Shown here one piece after another: positions 1-9,268 of a stretch of 39,877 nucleotides of DNA. Where the stretch lies: positions 1-39,877 of the forward strand of contig JAQIWT010000070.1 of the NCBI GenBank assembly GCA_034696485.1, in the 5' to 3' direction. The position numbers were made by a program, and so were the translations under genes. Numbering within the stretch: position 1 is the stretch's first letter; each line of letters opens with the position of its first letter. The DNA comes from Isohypsibius dastychi. Lineage: Eukaryota; Tardigrada; Eutardigrada; Parachela; Isohypsibiidae. The notes below the pieces were generated by a model. The model had not been told where the DNA came from. It worked only from the letters and a program-made list of their open reading frames with translations, and searched no databases.

Positions 1-66
1 GACAGTATGCCCGCCAGAGGTGGGCATGGGAAAAAACCGATCGCACGATCGTTTTTTCAGGAGATA
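1..66 (+). repeat. Double-hairpin element, copy A
   Basis: The first 66 bases fold into two adjacent hairpins. The first pairs ATGCCCGCC with GGTGGGCAT around a three-base loop. The second pairs CGATCG with CGATCG, flanked by A and T runs. A related copy lies at 3658-3722 and opens with the same GACAGTATG. The stems are kept but the bases in the second stem differ. Function is unknown. The copy may continue left of the window. Confidence 0.45.
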
Positions 67-2080
67 TTTCTTAGTGATTTTTCATACTCATCCGGCGTTT
101 TAGAGACCATCACTGCCGCATTTTTGTAAATCAGTGAATACCATCAAAATATAAGCAATCCGTTCAGAATACCCCTGGCCTAGAACGAAGTGGAGGAAGG
201 AGAAATGGACCCAAATGTTATAGTCTACCGGCCTACTGTAGTCTTCGAACGCTCTGTTTTCTGAACCTAGGAGAATTTCGGCAGGAAGAGTTACTAGAAT
301 GCCGAAGATGTTCAGTGTTGGTTCGAAACTTCTTACGAACACGCTACTCGTGGTCGCGTCACCTCCTGTAGGCGTCTGAGTCAAGGCGCCAAAGGTACAC
401 TCAAAGTTGCCAGGGGGTAATTCTGCTTGTGACCTTGAAGGCAGCCAGGTCTAAATTTACTGAAACTAGACTTCACTCTAGAGCATCCCAAAACTCGAGT
501 TTTCGTTCAATAATAGTACAAAAATATCTTCACCTAGACAAGATTTGCGTCATTCGAAAATTTATGGTTTCATTCGAATCTATCAAAAACTGCGAAAATG
601 TTACTCGGAGCCGTTTGGGTTACTTTCTTGCTGGTGACCTTCAGTTTTTCTCGTTTTTAAAATCAATGCAAGCAAGTATGAAAAACTGGCCGAGCAAGAC
701 TTCCTCATTCTTGCATCCGTTTTTCATTTTTGACTATTCCTCAAGCTTGCCGCTGGTTCCGTTCGGGAGATCTTTCATTCACAAGGTCATGAAATCGAGC
801 CTTACGGCTACTGCCAGATTTCAGGCTTTGCCAGAAAGAATAGTCGTCTAGGTGGTACTCGTTTGCAATATCATATCGTACCGAGAATCTTGTGACCAAT
901 GAGTTATCCGTTCCGAGGTTTCTTTGGTAATGCTGGGTATTGTTCTTCGCTTCGTTCGGGTTATTGTGGGTCAAATTGAAGTTTGAAAAGGTTTGACATT
1001 GTCCCCGTGAGCCCCGGCTTGTTACTTCGGATATGACCTTCAAAAAAGCGTAAATCAGAGGGAAGTTTACCCTAACCGGTATCTGACCACCCTCCCACTT
1101 CCCCTCCCAGATACCTTAGTCACCGGCAACCTTGACGGGTCAAACAAGGGCCTACAGGAAAAAAAGTTTTTTCCGTTGTTTTTTCCCAAATATCGTCTTT
1201 ACTAATTTGTTTCACTTGATCGTGTTTTTTAACTTTCATTTCTGATCCCAATTAAGCGCAAATGTCTTGCCGTAAGGATATTTTGGAGACAACCTGCCAG
1301 CAATCACTTGTACTCTGTGTATAGAAATGATTCTGGAAAATTTGAAGAACTTCATGTCGTACATGGAAGGGTCTAGGCTGTTTTTGGTTTGTCCAGTGTA
1401 AAAGCATGAACGTCCAGTCCATGTCAAAAAACTGACGGTAAATTTTCCTCTCTTCCTGTCGAGGGAAAGTCCGGCATGAGTGAGCGATGAGAAGAGGAGA
1501 TCTTTCCAAACCCGGGAAACCAACACTCATGAGGAGGGGATTTCACTGTGAATGAATAACCTTCACAAGCAAACTTTTTCGCCGCGAAAAACCACATTTC
1601 GGGACCAAAGAGAGCAAAATATCGCTGGTCCGCCACTTTGCGAGCGCCGCTAAGCGGCGGAAGCGTTTTTGGAATGCTTAAAAATTTCATGAGCATGTTT
1701 AAGAAGATATCGTCCCTGGAAGTTTTTGGTTGCTAATACAGCACTGGCTCCAACAACGCCCTCTGACTCCTGTTAGCCACTGGGCGCTAAAGCTCCAACA
1801 GAAAATAAGACTGATAAGACAGACATTCCAATCGCAGTACAGTAAATGTGTGATCTGCGCCGGAGTTACTCTCTGTTCCTCATGTCAGTGGTTTATTAAA
1901 GCTTAAGCAAGTTGCTTCTCTGTAGCACGACATCTTCAAAGGCATTACGTGAATAGAGCCCAATTAATCTCACGATCTTGCGAGTTCGCATTTGGGTGAA
2001 GAGAGAGACAGAAATCTGTCTCGAAGTGTCCACAACATATATCTATTCAACTTGCTTGAACGATGCCTAAGCAACGAACC
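67..2080. other. No recognisable gene
   Basis: Both strands contain only short frames (up to about 140 codons) with no domain, signal peptide or splice pattern that I recognise. A small GC-rich hairpin (GCCGC TAA GCGGC) lies near 1646-1660. This looks like intergenic or old repeat sequence. Confidence 0.5.
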
Positions 2081-2086
2081 TATTTT

Positions 2087-2602
2087 GTGGGACACTCCGG
2101 TTTTTTTCTTTTTGAATTTTATTTGAAATAAGACCAAAATAAACTCACTTTGGCGGAAAAGGTCGAAGTTCTGAGAGATCTAGACGCTAAATTATCTTTA
2201 TGAAAAATTGGGGGAAAGTATAAGAACGAAGTATAACGTAAAAGTATAAAAAAACTGTATCGATAATCAAAGAATCAAGAGACAAGTTACTGAAGGAAGC
2301 TGAGAATGCCAAGACCGCTAACCTCTCTCAGCTGTTTGAACTTCGCGAAAGTTTTCAACAAGAACGACTTCAGTCTCGGATCGTTTCAGTCGAACGTTTG
2401 AAACAGTCCAATCTGGACGGTTTTGTAGTTCGAGATGGATAAATACAGTACATCAGTGTGGTTTCCTGAAATATTAAGGGGTCTTGCTTTGTTTAGCCAG
2501 GGGTCCAATGTTGTAACACTAAGGGTCCCCCTCAGGGGTCTACCTATTATGTGGGACACCAGTGTATGTGGGACAGCAAAATCGGAACCGCGGGTGTCCC
2601 AC
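2087..2602 (+). mobile_element. Tigger/pogo-like DNA transposon remnant
   Basis: The ends are inverted repeats. GTGGGACACTCCGGTT at the left matches the complement of AACCGCGGGTGTCCCAC at the right with one small gap. Between them lies a broken helix-turn-helix transposase start (2135-2444). At about 520 bases it is a deleted, non-autonomous copy. Further GTGGGACA motifs lie inside the right end (about 2550 and 2569). No clear target-site duplication was found. Confidence 0.5.
2135..2444 (+). pseudogene. Tigger/CENP-B-type transposase, N-terminal HTH fragment
   Basis: Translation gives KLTLAEKVEVLRDLDAKLS, the typical first helix of the CENP-B/Tigger DNA-binding domain (family pattern: LTLEEKVEVI plus a short linker). 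After a TGA stop and a frame change it continues with IIKESRDKLLKEAENAKTAN, the usual segment that follows. The DDE catalytic domain is absent. In the intact family this domain binds the transposon ends. Here it is a dead fragment enclosed by the inverted repeats at 2087 and 2602. Confidence 0.6.
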
Positions 2603-2665
2603 TTTTTAGGTAAAGCTGTACACTGAGTCACTCATGATATGCTACATCACGTATGATGCGATACG

Positions 2666-3566
2666 CGACGAAAGTGTCCGGCTGTCCGATGTTCGATCGG
2701 ACACCCGGACACTTTCGTCGGCTGATATAGCACACTTTCGTCGGCTGATATAGCCGACCGAATTGTCCGGTTGTCCGGTACGTTTGCCGGCGGACACTTT
2801 TACCGGACACTTTCGTCGGATCCCTTTTGTCGGCGAACACCTCTCTGTGGCGGACACTTTGATCCTCTGTTGTTCACTTTTCTCAAAAAACACTGAAATG
2901 TGAAACAAACCCTTATTTCTCTGATTTTTCTTTTGTTTTGTCAATTTGTTAAGACATCTATTATGATTCCGAAATCAGCATCATTCTCGATCGAATATTG
3001 AAGTTTGGTTGATGATTTTTTTGCGAGTGGAACATATGCTTCTGTTATTCCATGCCAACGATTTGCAAAGAAACCAATGATTTTTAAAGTTCTGAAAATG
3101 ACGCTCATAGAAATTAAAACACAATTCCACGAGGCCATTTGGCGATTTTATTTGATTCTGCCGAAACATTACAAGTCCGCGGCTGGAAAGGAATTGAATG
3201 TGAGGGCTCTGATGAGATGCTGCCTGGCTGCGTTGTCGCTGACACAAAAGAATATGGGTGCGAAAGATTTGACCTCGCCGAAGACAGAAAACCAAGACAT
3301 GGTTGCCTTAATACGGTGACAAAACAACAGAAAAAATCAGAAAAACAAGGGTTTATTTCACATTTTGGTGTTTTTCGAGAGAAGTGAACAACAAAGGTGT
3401 TCAGATTAAAGTGTCCGCCACAAAGAGGTGTTTGCCGAAAGAAGGGATTGACGAAAGTTTCCGCCGGCAATCGAACCGGACAACCGGACAAGTTGGCCGG
3501 CTATAACCGCCGACGAAAGTGTCCGGGTGTCCGATCGGACACCGGACAACCGGACACTTTCGTCGG
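2666..3566. mobile_element. Foldback / MITE-like element with long inverted arms
   Basis: The left arm (2666-2942) and right arm (3317-3566) are inverted copies of each other over their whole length. Shared stretches include CGACGAAAGTGTCCGG at both tips, the CCGGTTGTCCGGT block, GTGGCGGACACTTT, and the inner GTGAAA.AAACCCTT.TTT block. The 370-base middle (2943-3316) has no recognisable protein. The arms are built from repeated GGACACTTTCGTCGG units in both orientations, as in foldback elements. Both flanks contain GCTACA and a TCACG motif, but I could not fix a target-site duplication. Confidence 0.75.
2709..2754 (+). repeat. 23-base tandem duplication in the left foldback arm
   Basis: The unit beginning ACACTTTCGTCGG and ending GATATAGC occurs twice in direct succession (2709-2731 and 2732-2754). 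The right arm has only one equivalent, which explains most of the length difference between the arms. Confidence 0.8.
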
Positions 3567-3657
3567 CTACAGACGTCACGTTCGCCAGGTAATGTTTTAC
3601 GATGAGCTAGTTCACGTTAGAATACGTCACGAAGTTTATTCTCACAAGCCTGAAGGG

Positions 3658-3722
3658 GACAGTATGTCTGCCGCAAATGGGCATACGGAAACTACGGTTC
3701 CTGAACCGTTTTTCGAGGAAGA
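3658..3722 (+). repeat. Double-hairpin element, copy B
   Basis: This block begins GACAGTATG like the start of the window. It again folds into two consecutive hairpins. GTATGTCTG pairs with the GGGCATAC side using G-T wobbles. ACGGTTC pairs with GAACCGT around a two-base loop. The second stem shares almost no sequence with copy A but has the same position and nearly the same length. This suggests the fold, rather than the sequence, was kept. Confidence 0.45.
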
Positions 3723-3767
3723 TTTACGGACACGACGGCAATGTTTTCATGTCGGAAATTGGAATCA

Positions 3768-4125
3768 AGTAGTAAGTAAGTGAGTAAGTTTATTCAACTC
3801 CCCCTTAACTAGGAGGCAGTAACGTTATACCCGTCACGGTTTCAAACAGTAGTAGCTACCAGAGAGAGCAGAGAGAGCAGCAGACAAGCTATTAGAACAA
3901 CCAGAACAGAGTGCGATGGCCAGAAGGGCAACAAGTTACCACAAACGTCAACTAACCAAAGCAAGAGGAACAACTTAGTCCGCAACGCTCAACCTCAACG
4001 CTCGCATCTCCTTCGCTTCCATCGACAAATATTCTTCCAAGCCCGGGAATCGAACCCAGGCCGCCTGCAACCACGCTTGGCCAGACTCGGCGTTGTCCGA
4101 CACTCGTACCATCGGGCCACGAGCG
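3768..4125 (-). mobile_element. tRNA-derived SINE
   Basis: Read on the minus strand, a tRNA-like head carries an RNA polymerase III B box (GGTTCGATTCC, 4046-4056), identical to the consensus. It also has a near-consensus A box (TGGCCCGATGG, 4109-4119). The body runs leftwards to an AATAAA (3789-3794) and a simple ACTT-type tail (3768-3788), a common SINE 3' end. The spacing between boxes (52 bases) and the lack of a clean acceptor stem argue against a working tRNA gene. Confidence 0.65.
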
Positions 4126-4136
4126 CTGCCTGGTGC

Positions 4137-4168
4137 TGAATATGGGTAGTCCGTATTACCCATATTCA
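4137..4168. repeat. 12-base perfect inverted repeat
   Basis: TGAATATGGGTA (4137-4148) and TACCCATATTCA (4157-4168) are perfect complements around an eight-base loop. The repeat sits immediately beside the SINE head and may be the insertion site or an unrelated hairpin. Confidence 0.7.
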
Positions 4169-4784
4169 TTTCGATTTTCCGAAATATTCAGCTAGAATGC
4201 CCAGTGTTGATTTGATTGGCCGATTTCGATCCGCTACATTTCAAAGCAGTTAAGGTGACTGGTATCCACTTTGGAGGAATTTCAGATTTTAAAAATTTCT
4301 GTCATGAAATATCTTCGATGAAGTTATGTTCACGACATTATCAGAATGTATAAACAATAAAGTTTTGAAAATTTTGAACTGTTTGTGCGAGCGCGTGGTC
4401 ATTTGGCCACAAATTGATATTTTGATCCGGAACCTTTCGATCGCATTTATAATTCATGTAATCTTTGCATTCTGCCGGTTAAGATCTCTCTCGAACGACC
4501 AAAATTCAGTAAACAAAAGCTAACAGTTAGATTCTTCGTTTTTAAAACTCGGTGACTTTGGCTAATGTTGAAATATGAACTGCGGTTTCGAATGCATTGA
4601 TCTGAGCTCCTGATTTTTTTTATTTAAATCAACGCATAGGCTTTTTCGAGCAATTGCTCAAGTTCCACGTTGCACTTACGCGAAAAAAACTGCCTTCACA
4701 AAATGAATTTAAAATTAATTAAAACCATGGGAAATTTTGCTTTTGAAATAATGGGGGCGACCTCATCACAGCCGATCTCATTCT
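4169..4784. other. No recognisable gene
   Basis: AT-rich sequence with only one short plus-strand frame (65 codons at 4326) that matches nothing I know. No splice signals form a convincing exon. Confidence 0.5.
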
Positions 4785-4821
4785 GTACTGTGAATGGGGC
4801 CAGAGGCCCCATTCACAGTAC
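4785..4821. repeat. 17-base perfect hairpin
   Basis: GTACTGTGAATGGGGCC (4785-4801) is followed by AGA and then its exact complement (4805-4821). As RNA this would be a very stable stem with a three-base loop. No poly-T tract follows that would suggest a polymerase III terminator. Confidence 0.85.
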
Positions 4822-4849
4822 GCTCCTTACTCGAAATTTCTGAGTGAGC

Positions 4850-5140
4850 GGTGTCCACCGCGCTTAAACTGACCTCAGCCTGTTGCAGTTCATTGGTCAT
4901 TAGTGAGGCAACCGAGCTTGGTGTCCAAGCCGACCAACTTATGCCTTAAGTAAGGGTAAGGTGGCTAATTGGCCTGCATGGACACCCCATCTTACTTACG
5001 CAGGAAAGCAATCGATTTTATGAGCGTTCTATTGTTCTCGGTAAGGAAGGAAAATCGTCCCTTACCGCACTTGCTGCAATGGACACCACTGCCTTCTTTT
5101 CCTCTTAAATAAGGAGGGCTGCCTTCGAAGGTGTCCACGC
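4850..5140. repeat. Alternating GTGTCCA / TGGACAC modules
   Basis: The eight-base word GGTGTCCA occurs near 4851, 4920 and 5131. Its complement TGGACACC occurs near 4979 and 5079. The 4920/4979 and 5079/5131 pairs each bracket 45-60 bases that are themselves partly self-complementary. This looks like two nested hairpin blocks. No element family is recognised. Confidence 0.45.
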
Positions 5141-5645
5141 AACATCTTTTACGACTTTTGGACATACTTAAGATTTTTCTTGTTACTTAAGCAAGAAACC
5201 GTCACGTGAATGAGCTCTTCATTCTGTCTCCCTGGCTGACCAGTCAACAGGGGCCAGTTTGGCCCGGGCCCGGTGCCCGTTTTGATTGCTGACCACTCGG
5301 TTTGTTGTGTTTTATGGACGGGCAAGAGCAATCACATTTCAATTAGCGCATCTCTCTCGATGTTTCTTTTCTTCTGATTTGGTGCTTCAGTCATGAAAGT
5401 TTGATAAGATCGCAAGGCTGACCGCACGCAGCTATGTTTGCGCAGTAAATGACTACATGAAGATGCTCGCGTCCAACCTGGACAAAATCTTCTGAATTTC
5501 AGCGGGCTTTTTCGCGAAGATTTCTCAAAATTCGCAGAGAACGTTTGAACGAAATAAAAGCGTTTTTTCAATAGCAGTTTTGTAGAGAAAAATACGGCCT
5601 ACACAATGTGGTTAAAATCGTCTTTTTGGGTTCGCCACAAATTAC
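5141..5645. other. Region upstream of gag, no LTR identified
   Basis: A 5' LTR, a primer-binding site and the N-terminal half of a capsid gene would be expected here. I found no terminal repeat shared with the sequence after 10170, apart from a short GCTGACCACT word (about 5288 and 10200). A GC-rich palindromic patch (GGCCCGGGCCC) lies near 5262. The gag frame is open only from about 5616. Confidence 0.4.
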
Positions 5646-6551
5646 ATGGTTAGTCCAGTCACCTTAAGTTATCTTGAGGCGGCGAACACGTTGGCCACCG
5701 ACCTAGAAAAATCCTGCCGATTATTTGATGGTCTGCCTTCAAATATGAAAGCATTTTTTGTCCGTGATGAACCGAAAACTGTCATCTCTTTTACTGAACG
5801 ATTACGAGACGTAATTCGAGAACTACAGTACCGCAAAAAAGCGGCCGGTCCGACATCGGCGCAAATGTTCGCATTTACTGGACCACCTGTTCAGAACGCT
5901 CCGTTTCCTTCTCACTTGCAGGGGAACTGTAACACGAGTGCCAATCCATTGATCGGCACGAGTCAAACCGGACCACAGAATCTTTCGCAATTGCTGGGAA
6001 TGATCGGTCAGTTGACTGGTCAGTTTGGTCTGCCTGCTGCAGTTAGTTCATCTCAGGCGCAAACACATTCTTCTGCTGGCCTGCCACCCGCTGAGATTGC
6101 AAGGCACGCTCAGCCGACACAGGGCCATAAACCGTCTAGCGAGATAGAAAAACTTCAAGATCAAATCTCGAAGTTGACTGTGATGGTCACTCAGCAGAGT
6201 GAACACATTTCACAAGGAATGCGTCCAAGTTTCAATGGCGAGAGAAGGCCGCGGTATAATCAGAGCGTAACGGCTGACGGTCAGCAGATCTGCTTTCGAT
6301 GTAGGAATGTAGGGCATATTAAGAGAATGTGTCCGTGCAATTCAGCCCAGCCCGGACCAGGATTGAATTATAATTTCAATCAACCAAGATTTCCGGCCCA
6401 AAATACGCAACCCATGCGCTCAGTAGGAAACCAGGCAATTCAGGCCCCTCAGTACTTTGTGCAACCTCCATTGATGTTGACGCAAAATGGATACCAGTTC
6501 GCGCAAGATAATCAGGGTGGTCAGCCGAACGGACACCCTAGTTTAAACTAG
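5646..6551 (+). CDS. gag: Gag polyprotein (capsid C-terminus plus CCHC nucleocapsid)
   Basis: The 301-residue product would package element RNA. Residues 20-60 (LFDGLPSNMKAFFVRDEPKT and following) match the end of Ty3/Gypsy capsids. Only about 20 residues precede it, so the usual N-terminal capsid half is missing, deleted or in an unrecognised upstream exon. A Gln/Pro/Ser-rich middle contains a short coiled-coil-like stretch (EIEKLQDQISKL, about 160-175). A canonical CX2CX4HX4C knuckle sits at residues 216-229 (CFRCRNVGHIKRMC). The frame ends at TAG 6549-6551, directly on a frameshift site into protease. The ATG is the first in frame after the stop near 5613. Confidence 0.85.
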   Translation: MVSPVTLSYLEAANTLATDLEKSCRLFDGLPSNMKAFFVRDEPKTVISFTERLRDVIRELQYRKKAAGPTSAQMFAFTGPPVQNAPFPSHLQGNCNTSANPLIGTSQTGPQNLSQLLGMIGQLTGQFGLPAAVSSSQAQTHSSAGLPPAEIARHAQPTQGHKPSSEIEKLQDQISKLTVMVTQQSEHISQGMRPSFNGERRPRYNQSVTADGQQICFRCRNVGHIKRMCPCNSAQPGPGLNYNFNQPRFPAQNTQPMRSVGNQAIQAPQYFVQPPLMLTQNGYQFAQDNQGGQPNGHPSLN

Positions 6552-6575
6552 ACACCGCCAGTTTATTATGGGCGG
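6542..6575 (+). promoter_or_regulatory. -1 ribosomal frameshift signal between gag and protease
   Basis: The last gag codons read T TTA AAC TAG, so the heptamer TTTAAAC (6542-6548) lies in the correct phase for tandem -1 slippage. The gag stop follows at once. After a six-base spacer, CCGCC (6555-6559) pairs with GGCGG (6571-6575). The -1 frame is open from here through the protease. This fits the established slippery-site model. Use by ribosomes is inferred. Confidence 0.75.
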
Positions 6576-6634
6576 ACTGTGCGGAAACGACGAAGCGCAA
6601 AATTCATGAACCTGTTGGTTGTGTTACATGTGAA

Positions 6635-7087
6635 ATGTTTGTCAATCAAAAACCCGCCATTGCGGTCATTGATTCTGGAAGCGGTATGAGTGTGATTTCG
6701 AAATCTTTAATAGACAAAATCAGTTGTAATGTTCAGAAATATGATGGGCCTTCTGTCAGTACCCTGTCGGGTGACTGTTTCAGACCACGGAAAGGTGCTG
6801 TGATTGATATTGAAATTTGTGGTAAACGTATGAAGGGAAAATGCGCCGTTGTGCATAACTTTCCGTACGATTTGTTGCTGAGAATGGATTGCTTGAAACA
6901 GTCTGGTTTGATGATTGATTTTGAGAATCTGCTTTTGATTAATCAAAACGACGTCGAAACTGTTTTTACGCAATTGTCTGCGGCACCGAAGCTCGTTTTG
7001 AAGAATGATAATTTCAGTCTGATTGAGGTCGAGGAAACTGAACAAGAGATTGATGCGAGTCATGGTGCTATGTCAGAGAGGATATAG
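6635..7087 (+). CDS. pro: Retroviral-type aspartic protease (pro)
   Basis: This protein would cleave the Gag and Pol polyproteins. The catalytic motif appears as AVIDSGSGMSV near residues 9-19 (DSG in place of the more common DTG). The flap/C-terminal region FPYDLLLRMDCLK matches the usual DLILGMDFL motif. The listed start is the first ATG, but the frame is open back into the end of gag, so production by -1 frameshift rather than initiation is likely. It ends at TAG 7085-7087. The same frame reopens at once into RT, so the stop is either a mutation or a readthrough stop. Confidence 0.85.
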   Translation: MFVNQKPAIAVIDSGSGMSVISKSLIDKISCNVQKYDGPSVSTLSGDCFRPRKGAVIDIEICGKRMKGKCAVVHNFPYDLLLRMDCLKQSGLMIDFENLLLINQNDVETVFTQLSAAPKLVLKNDNFSLIEVEETEQEIDASHGAMSERI

Positions 7088-7114
7088 AGGGAAAGTCTAT
7101 CCCGGGCAGAGGCA

Positions 7115-9268
7115 GTGGTCAGTTGTGATGAGCCGTGTAACAGGCCGAGTGATAAGTTGCCGTGTGATAAGGCAGAGGTGTTCAGTGACTCGGAGACTGA
7201 ATCTGGCAAAGAGGCGCCAGGAGAGAAGAGCGGGAGAGATATCCTTTTTGACTCCATTGAGTTTAATGGAAAGATGCAAAGTGAAGACGAAGCAGACGAG
7301 AAAGAAGAAATTTGGTTTCCCGCATCCAGTTCACACGATCGGCTTTGGCCACCAGTCGAAAATAACGGTCTGGACTATATAGCGGATATGGATATAAACT
7401 CAAATCTCACAGAAGATCAAAAAATGCAATTGATCGCAGTTTGTCAAGAACATCGTGGTGCATTCCCAACGCTTACCGATAAGCTAGGTTGTTGTCGAAT
7501 TGACAAACATCGGATCGATACCGGTATAGCACGACCGATACGACAGCAACCGAGAAGATTTAGTCCAGCTGAAGCGAAAGAAATAAACGACCAAGTCTCT
7601 GAAATGTTGGCCATGGGTGTTATATCACCTTGCAACAGTGAGTGGGCAAGTAACTGTGTGGTTGTACCCAAAAAAGATGGCGGCCATCGAATTGCTGTGG
7701 ACTACCGAGATTTAAATAAGTTGACGAAAAAGGATAGCTATCACACTGTAAACGCTCAGGTTCTGTTGGATTTTTTTCAAAGAAAGAATTTCTTTACCGT
7801 GCTTGATTTGTTTAATGGATACTTCAATATAGAGCTCGAAGAAGGTGATGAGGATAAAACTGCATTTCTCGTTCCAGGTCATCCTGGTGGTTTTTATCGA
7901 TTCGATCGAATGAGTTTCGGTTTTTGCAACGCACCGGCAACGTTTTGCCGTGTGATTGACAAGGTTTTCGAGGACATAAAGTACAAGTTCGTTCTCATCT
8001 ACATCGACGATTTCATCATATTTTCCGAAACATTTGAAGAACATCTTCTTCATTTGTCTGAAGTTTTTCGAAGGATAAAAGAGTCAGGCCTGAAAGTCAA
8101 AACAAAGAAGTGCACATTTGCACAGGTTGAGGTTGACTTTTTGGGTCACCGAGTATCCGCTGCCGGTATTTCTCCCGATCCACGTAAAGTGGCAGCAGTG
8201 AAACAGTATCCGAGACCAAATTCGGTGAAGGCTGTTCGTTCTTTCCTGGGACTTGCTTCCTATTACAGGCGTTACATTTTCAACTTTGCAAAAATTGCAG
8301 ATCCAATAACGTCGTTGACGAAGAAAGGTGTGTTTTTTGTTTGGGGTTTGGCACAAGAAGAAGCTTTCGAGAATTTGAAGACCTCACTCACAACCGCACC
8401 GATTATGGCTCATTTTGATTCTTCGAACCCGGTCGGAATTGTTACCGACGCAAGCGCTTGTGGACTGGCCGCAGTTTGTGTACAACATGACGGTGATCAA
8501 GAAAAGGTAATAGCGTATGCATCCAAATCGCTCAACAAACCGCAACGCAACTACGGCGCAACTCAGTTGGAACTGTTTGCGGTAGTGTTCGGCGTTGAAA
8601 AATTTCACTATTACGTTTCGAATAATATTCCGTTCACCATAGTGACGGATCATTCAGCAATTGTGACTTTACTCAAAACTAAGGATCCAGCCGGTAGACT
8701 GGCACGCTGGATACTGCGCTTAACGCCCTATCAGTTTAAAGTTGTTTACCGTGCCGGTAAACTTAACGTTGTTGCGGATGCGCTCTCACGGTATCCCCCA
8801 GATTCTATTGAACTGCGAGAGGACACCGACACTGTACCGTTGTACTTTGTTAGTGAACTCGACATGCCGGAGCTACAGAGGCAAGACGGTTTCTGTAAAC
8901 CGATTATTGAAGCTCTTGAGAATACCAAATCCGACCAGACCCGGCGAGCGAAGTCAATCTTTTACTTCTTGAAAAATGACGTCCTTCATCGGAAAGTTTT
9001 CCGTGATGGCAGAGCTGTACTCCTATTAGTCATTCCAAAAAGTTTGATTGAAGAGGTTCTCGAAGAAGCTCATGATTCACCGTTAAGCGGTCATCAGGGC
9101 GTTGCAAGAACCCATGCACGAAATCATGGCAAGTACTACTTCCCTGGTTCAGTTGAGAAAGTTTCCCGTTATGTGGCAAGCTGTGAATCCTGCCAACATA
9201 AAAATAATCCGGCTAAGAAACTAGGTGGATACCTCCAGCCATCACCAGTGAAAGGTCTATTTGTATGA
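7115..9268 (+). CDS. pol: Pol: reverse transcriptase, RNase H, truncated integrase
   Basis: The 717-residue frame copies element RNA into DNA. RT residues include the first catalytic Asp in TVLDLFNGYF (Asp about 231) and the YIDD box (296-299). RNase H begins at TDASACGLAAV (Asp about 445) and includes the LELFAVVFG helix and VTDHSA. The integrase HHCC domain follows: H.....GHQG, then CESC near residues 690-705. The frame stops 17 residues after that motif region, just where the DDE core should begin, so no integrase activity is expected. The frame is open back to 7088. The ATG at 7115 is nominal if Pol is made by readthrough. The stop overlaps the next ATG as ATGA. Confidence 0.93.
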   Translation: MVSCDEPCNRPSDKLPCDKAEVFSDSETESGKEAPGEKSGRDILFDSIEFNGKMQSEDEADEKEEIWFPASSSHDRLWPPVENNGLDYIADMDINSNLTEDQKMQLIAVCQEHRGAFPTLTDKLGCCRIDKHRIDTGIARPIRQQPRRFSPAEAKEINDQVSEMLAMGVISPCNSEWASNCVVVPKKDGGHRIAVDYRDLNKLTKKDSYHTVNAQVLLDFFQRKNFFTVLDLFNGYFNIELEEGDEDKTAFLVPGHPGGFYRFDRMSFGFCNAPATFCRVIDKVFEDIKYKFVLIYIDDFIIFSETFEEHLLHLSEVFRRIKESGLKVKTKKCTFAQVEVDFLGHRVSAAGISPDPRKVAAVKQYPRPNSVKAVRSFLGLASYYRRYIFNFAKIADPITSLTKKGVFFVWGLAQEEAFENLKTSLTTAPIMAHFDSSNPVGIVTDASACGLAAVCVQHDGDQEKVIAYASKSLNKPQRNYGATQLELFAVVFGVEKFHYYVSNNIPFTIVTDHSAIVTLLKTKDPAGRLARWILRLTPYQFKVVYRAGKLNVVADALSRYPPDSIELREDTDTVPLYFVSELDMPELQRQDGFCKPIIEALENTKSDQTRRAKSIFYFLKNDVLHRKVFRDGRAVLLLVIPKSLIEEVLEEAHDSPLSGHQGVARTHARNHGKYYFPGSVEKVSRYVASCESCQHKNNPAKKLGGYLQPSPVKGLFV

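Noticed and set aside
429-851. 140-codon plus-strand frame as a gene
   Set aside because: No domain, no plausible splice or start context, and composition like the surrounding non-coding sequence.
2650-3600. CRISPR-like array of GGACACTTTCGTCGG repeats
   Set aside because: Repeats are in both orientations with irregular spacing inside inverted arms, in a eukaryotic genome.
3658-3722. Hammerhead ribozyme
   Set aside because: A GGAAAC follows a stem, but the required CTGANGA core is absent.
4025-4125. A functional tRNA gene on the minus strand
   Set aside because: The B box is perfect, but the A-B spacing, poor anticodon arm and missing acceptor stem, plus the SINE-like tail, fit a SINE better.
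7023-7382. Arg-rich frame overlapping the protease-RT junction
   Set aside because: It is an alternate-frame shadow of pol and shows no independent coding signal.
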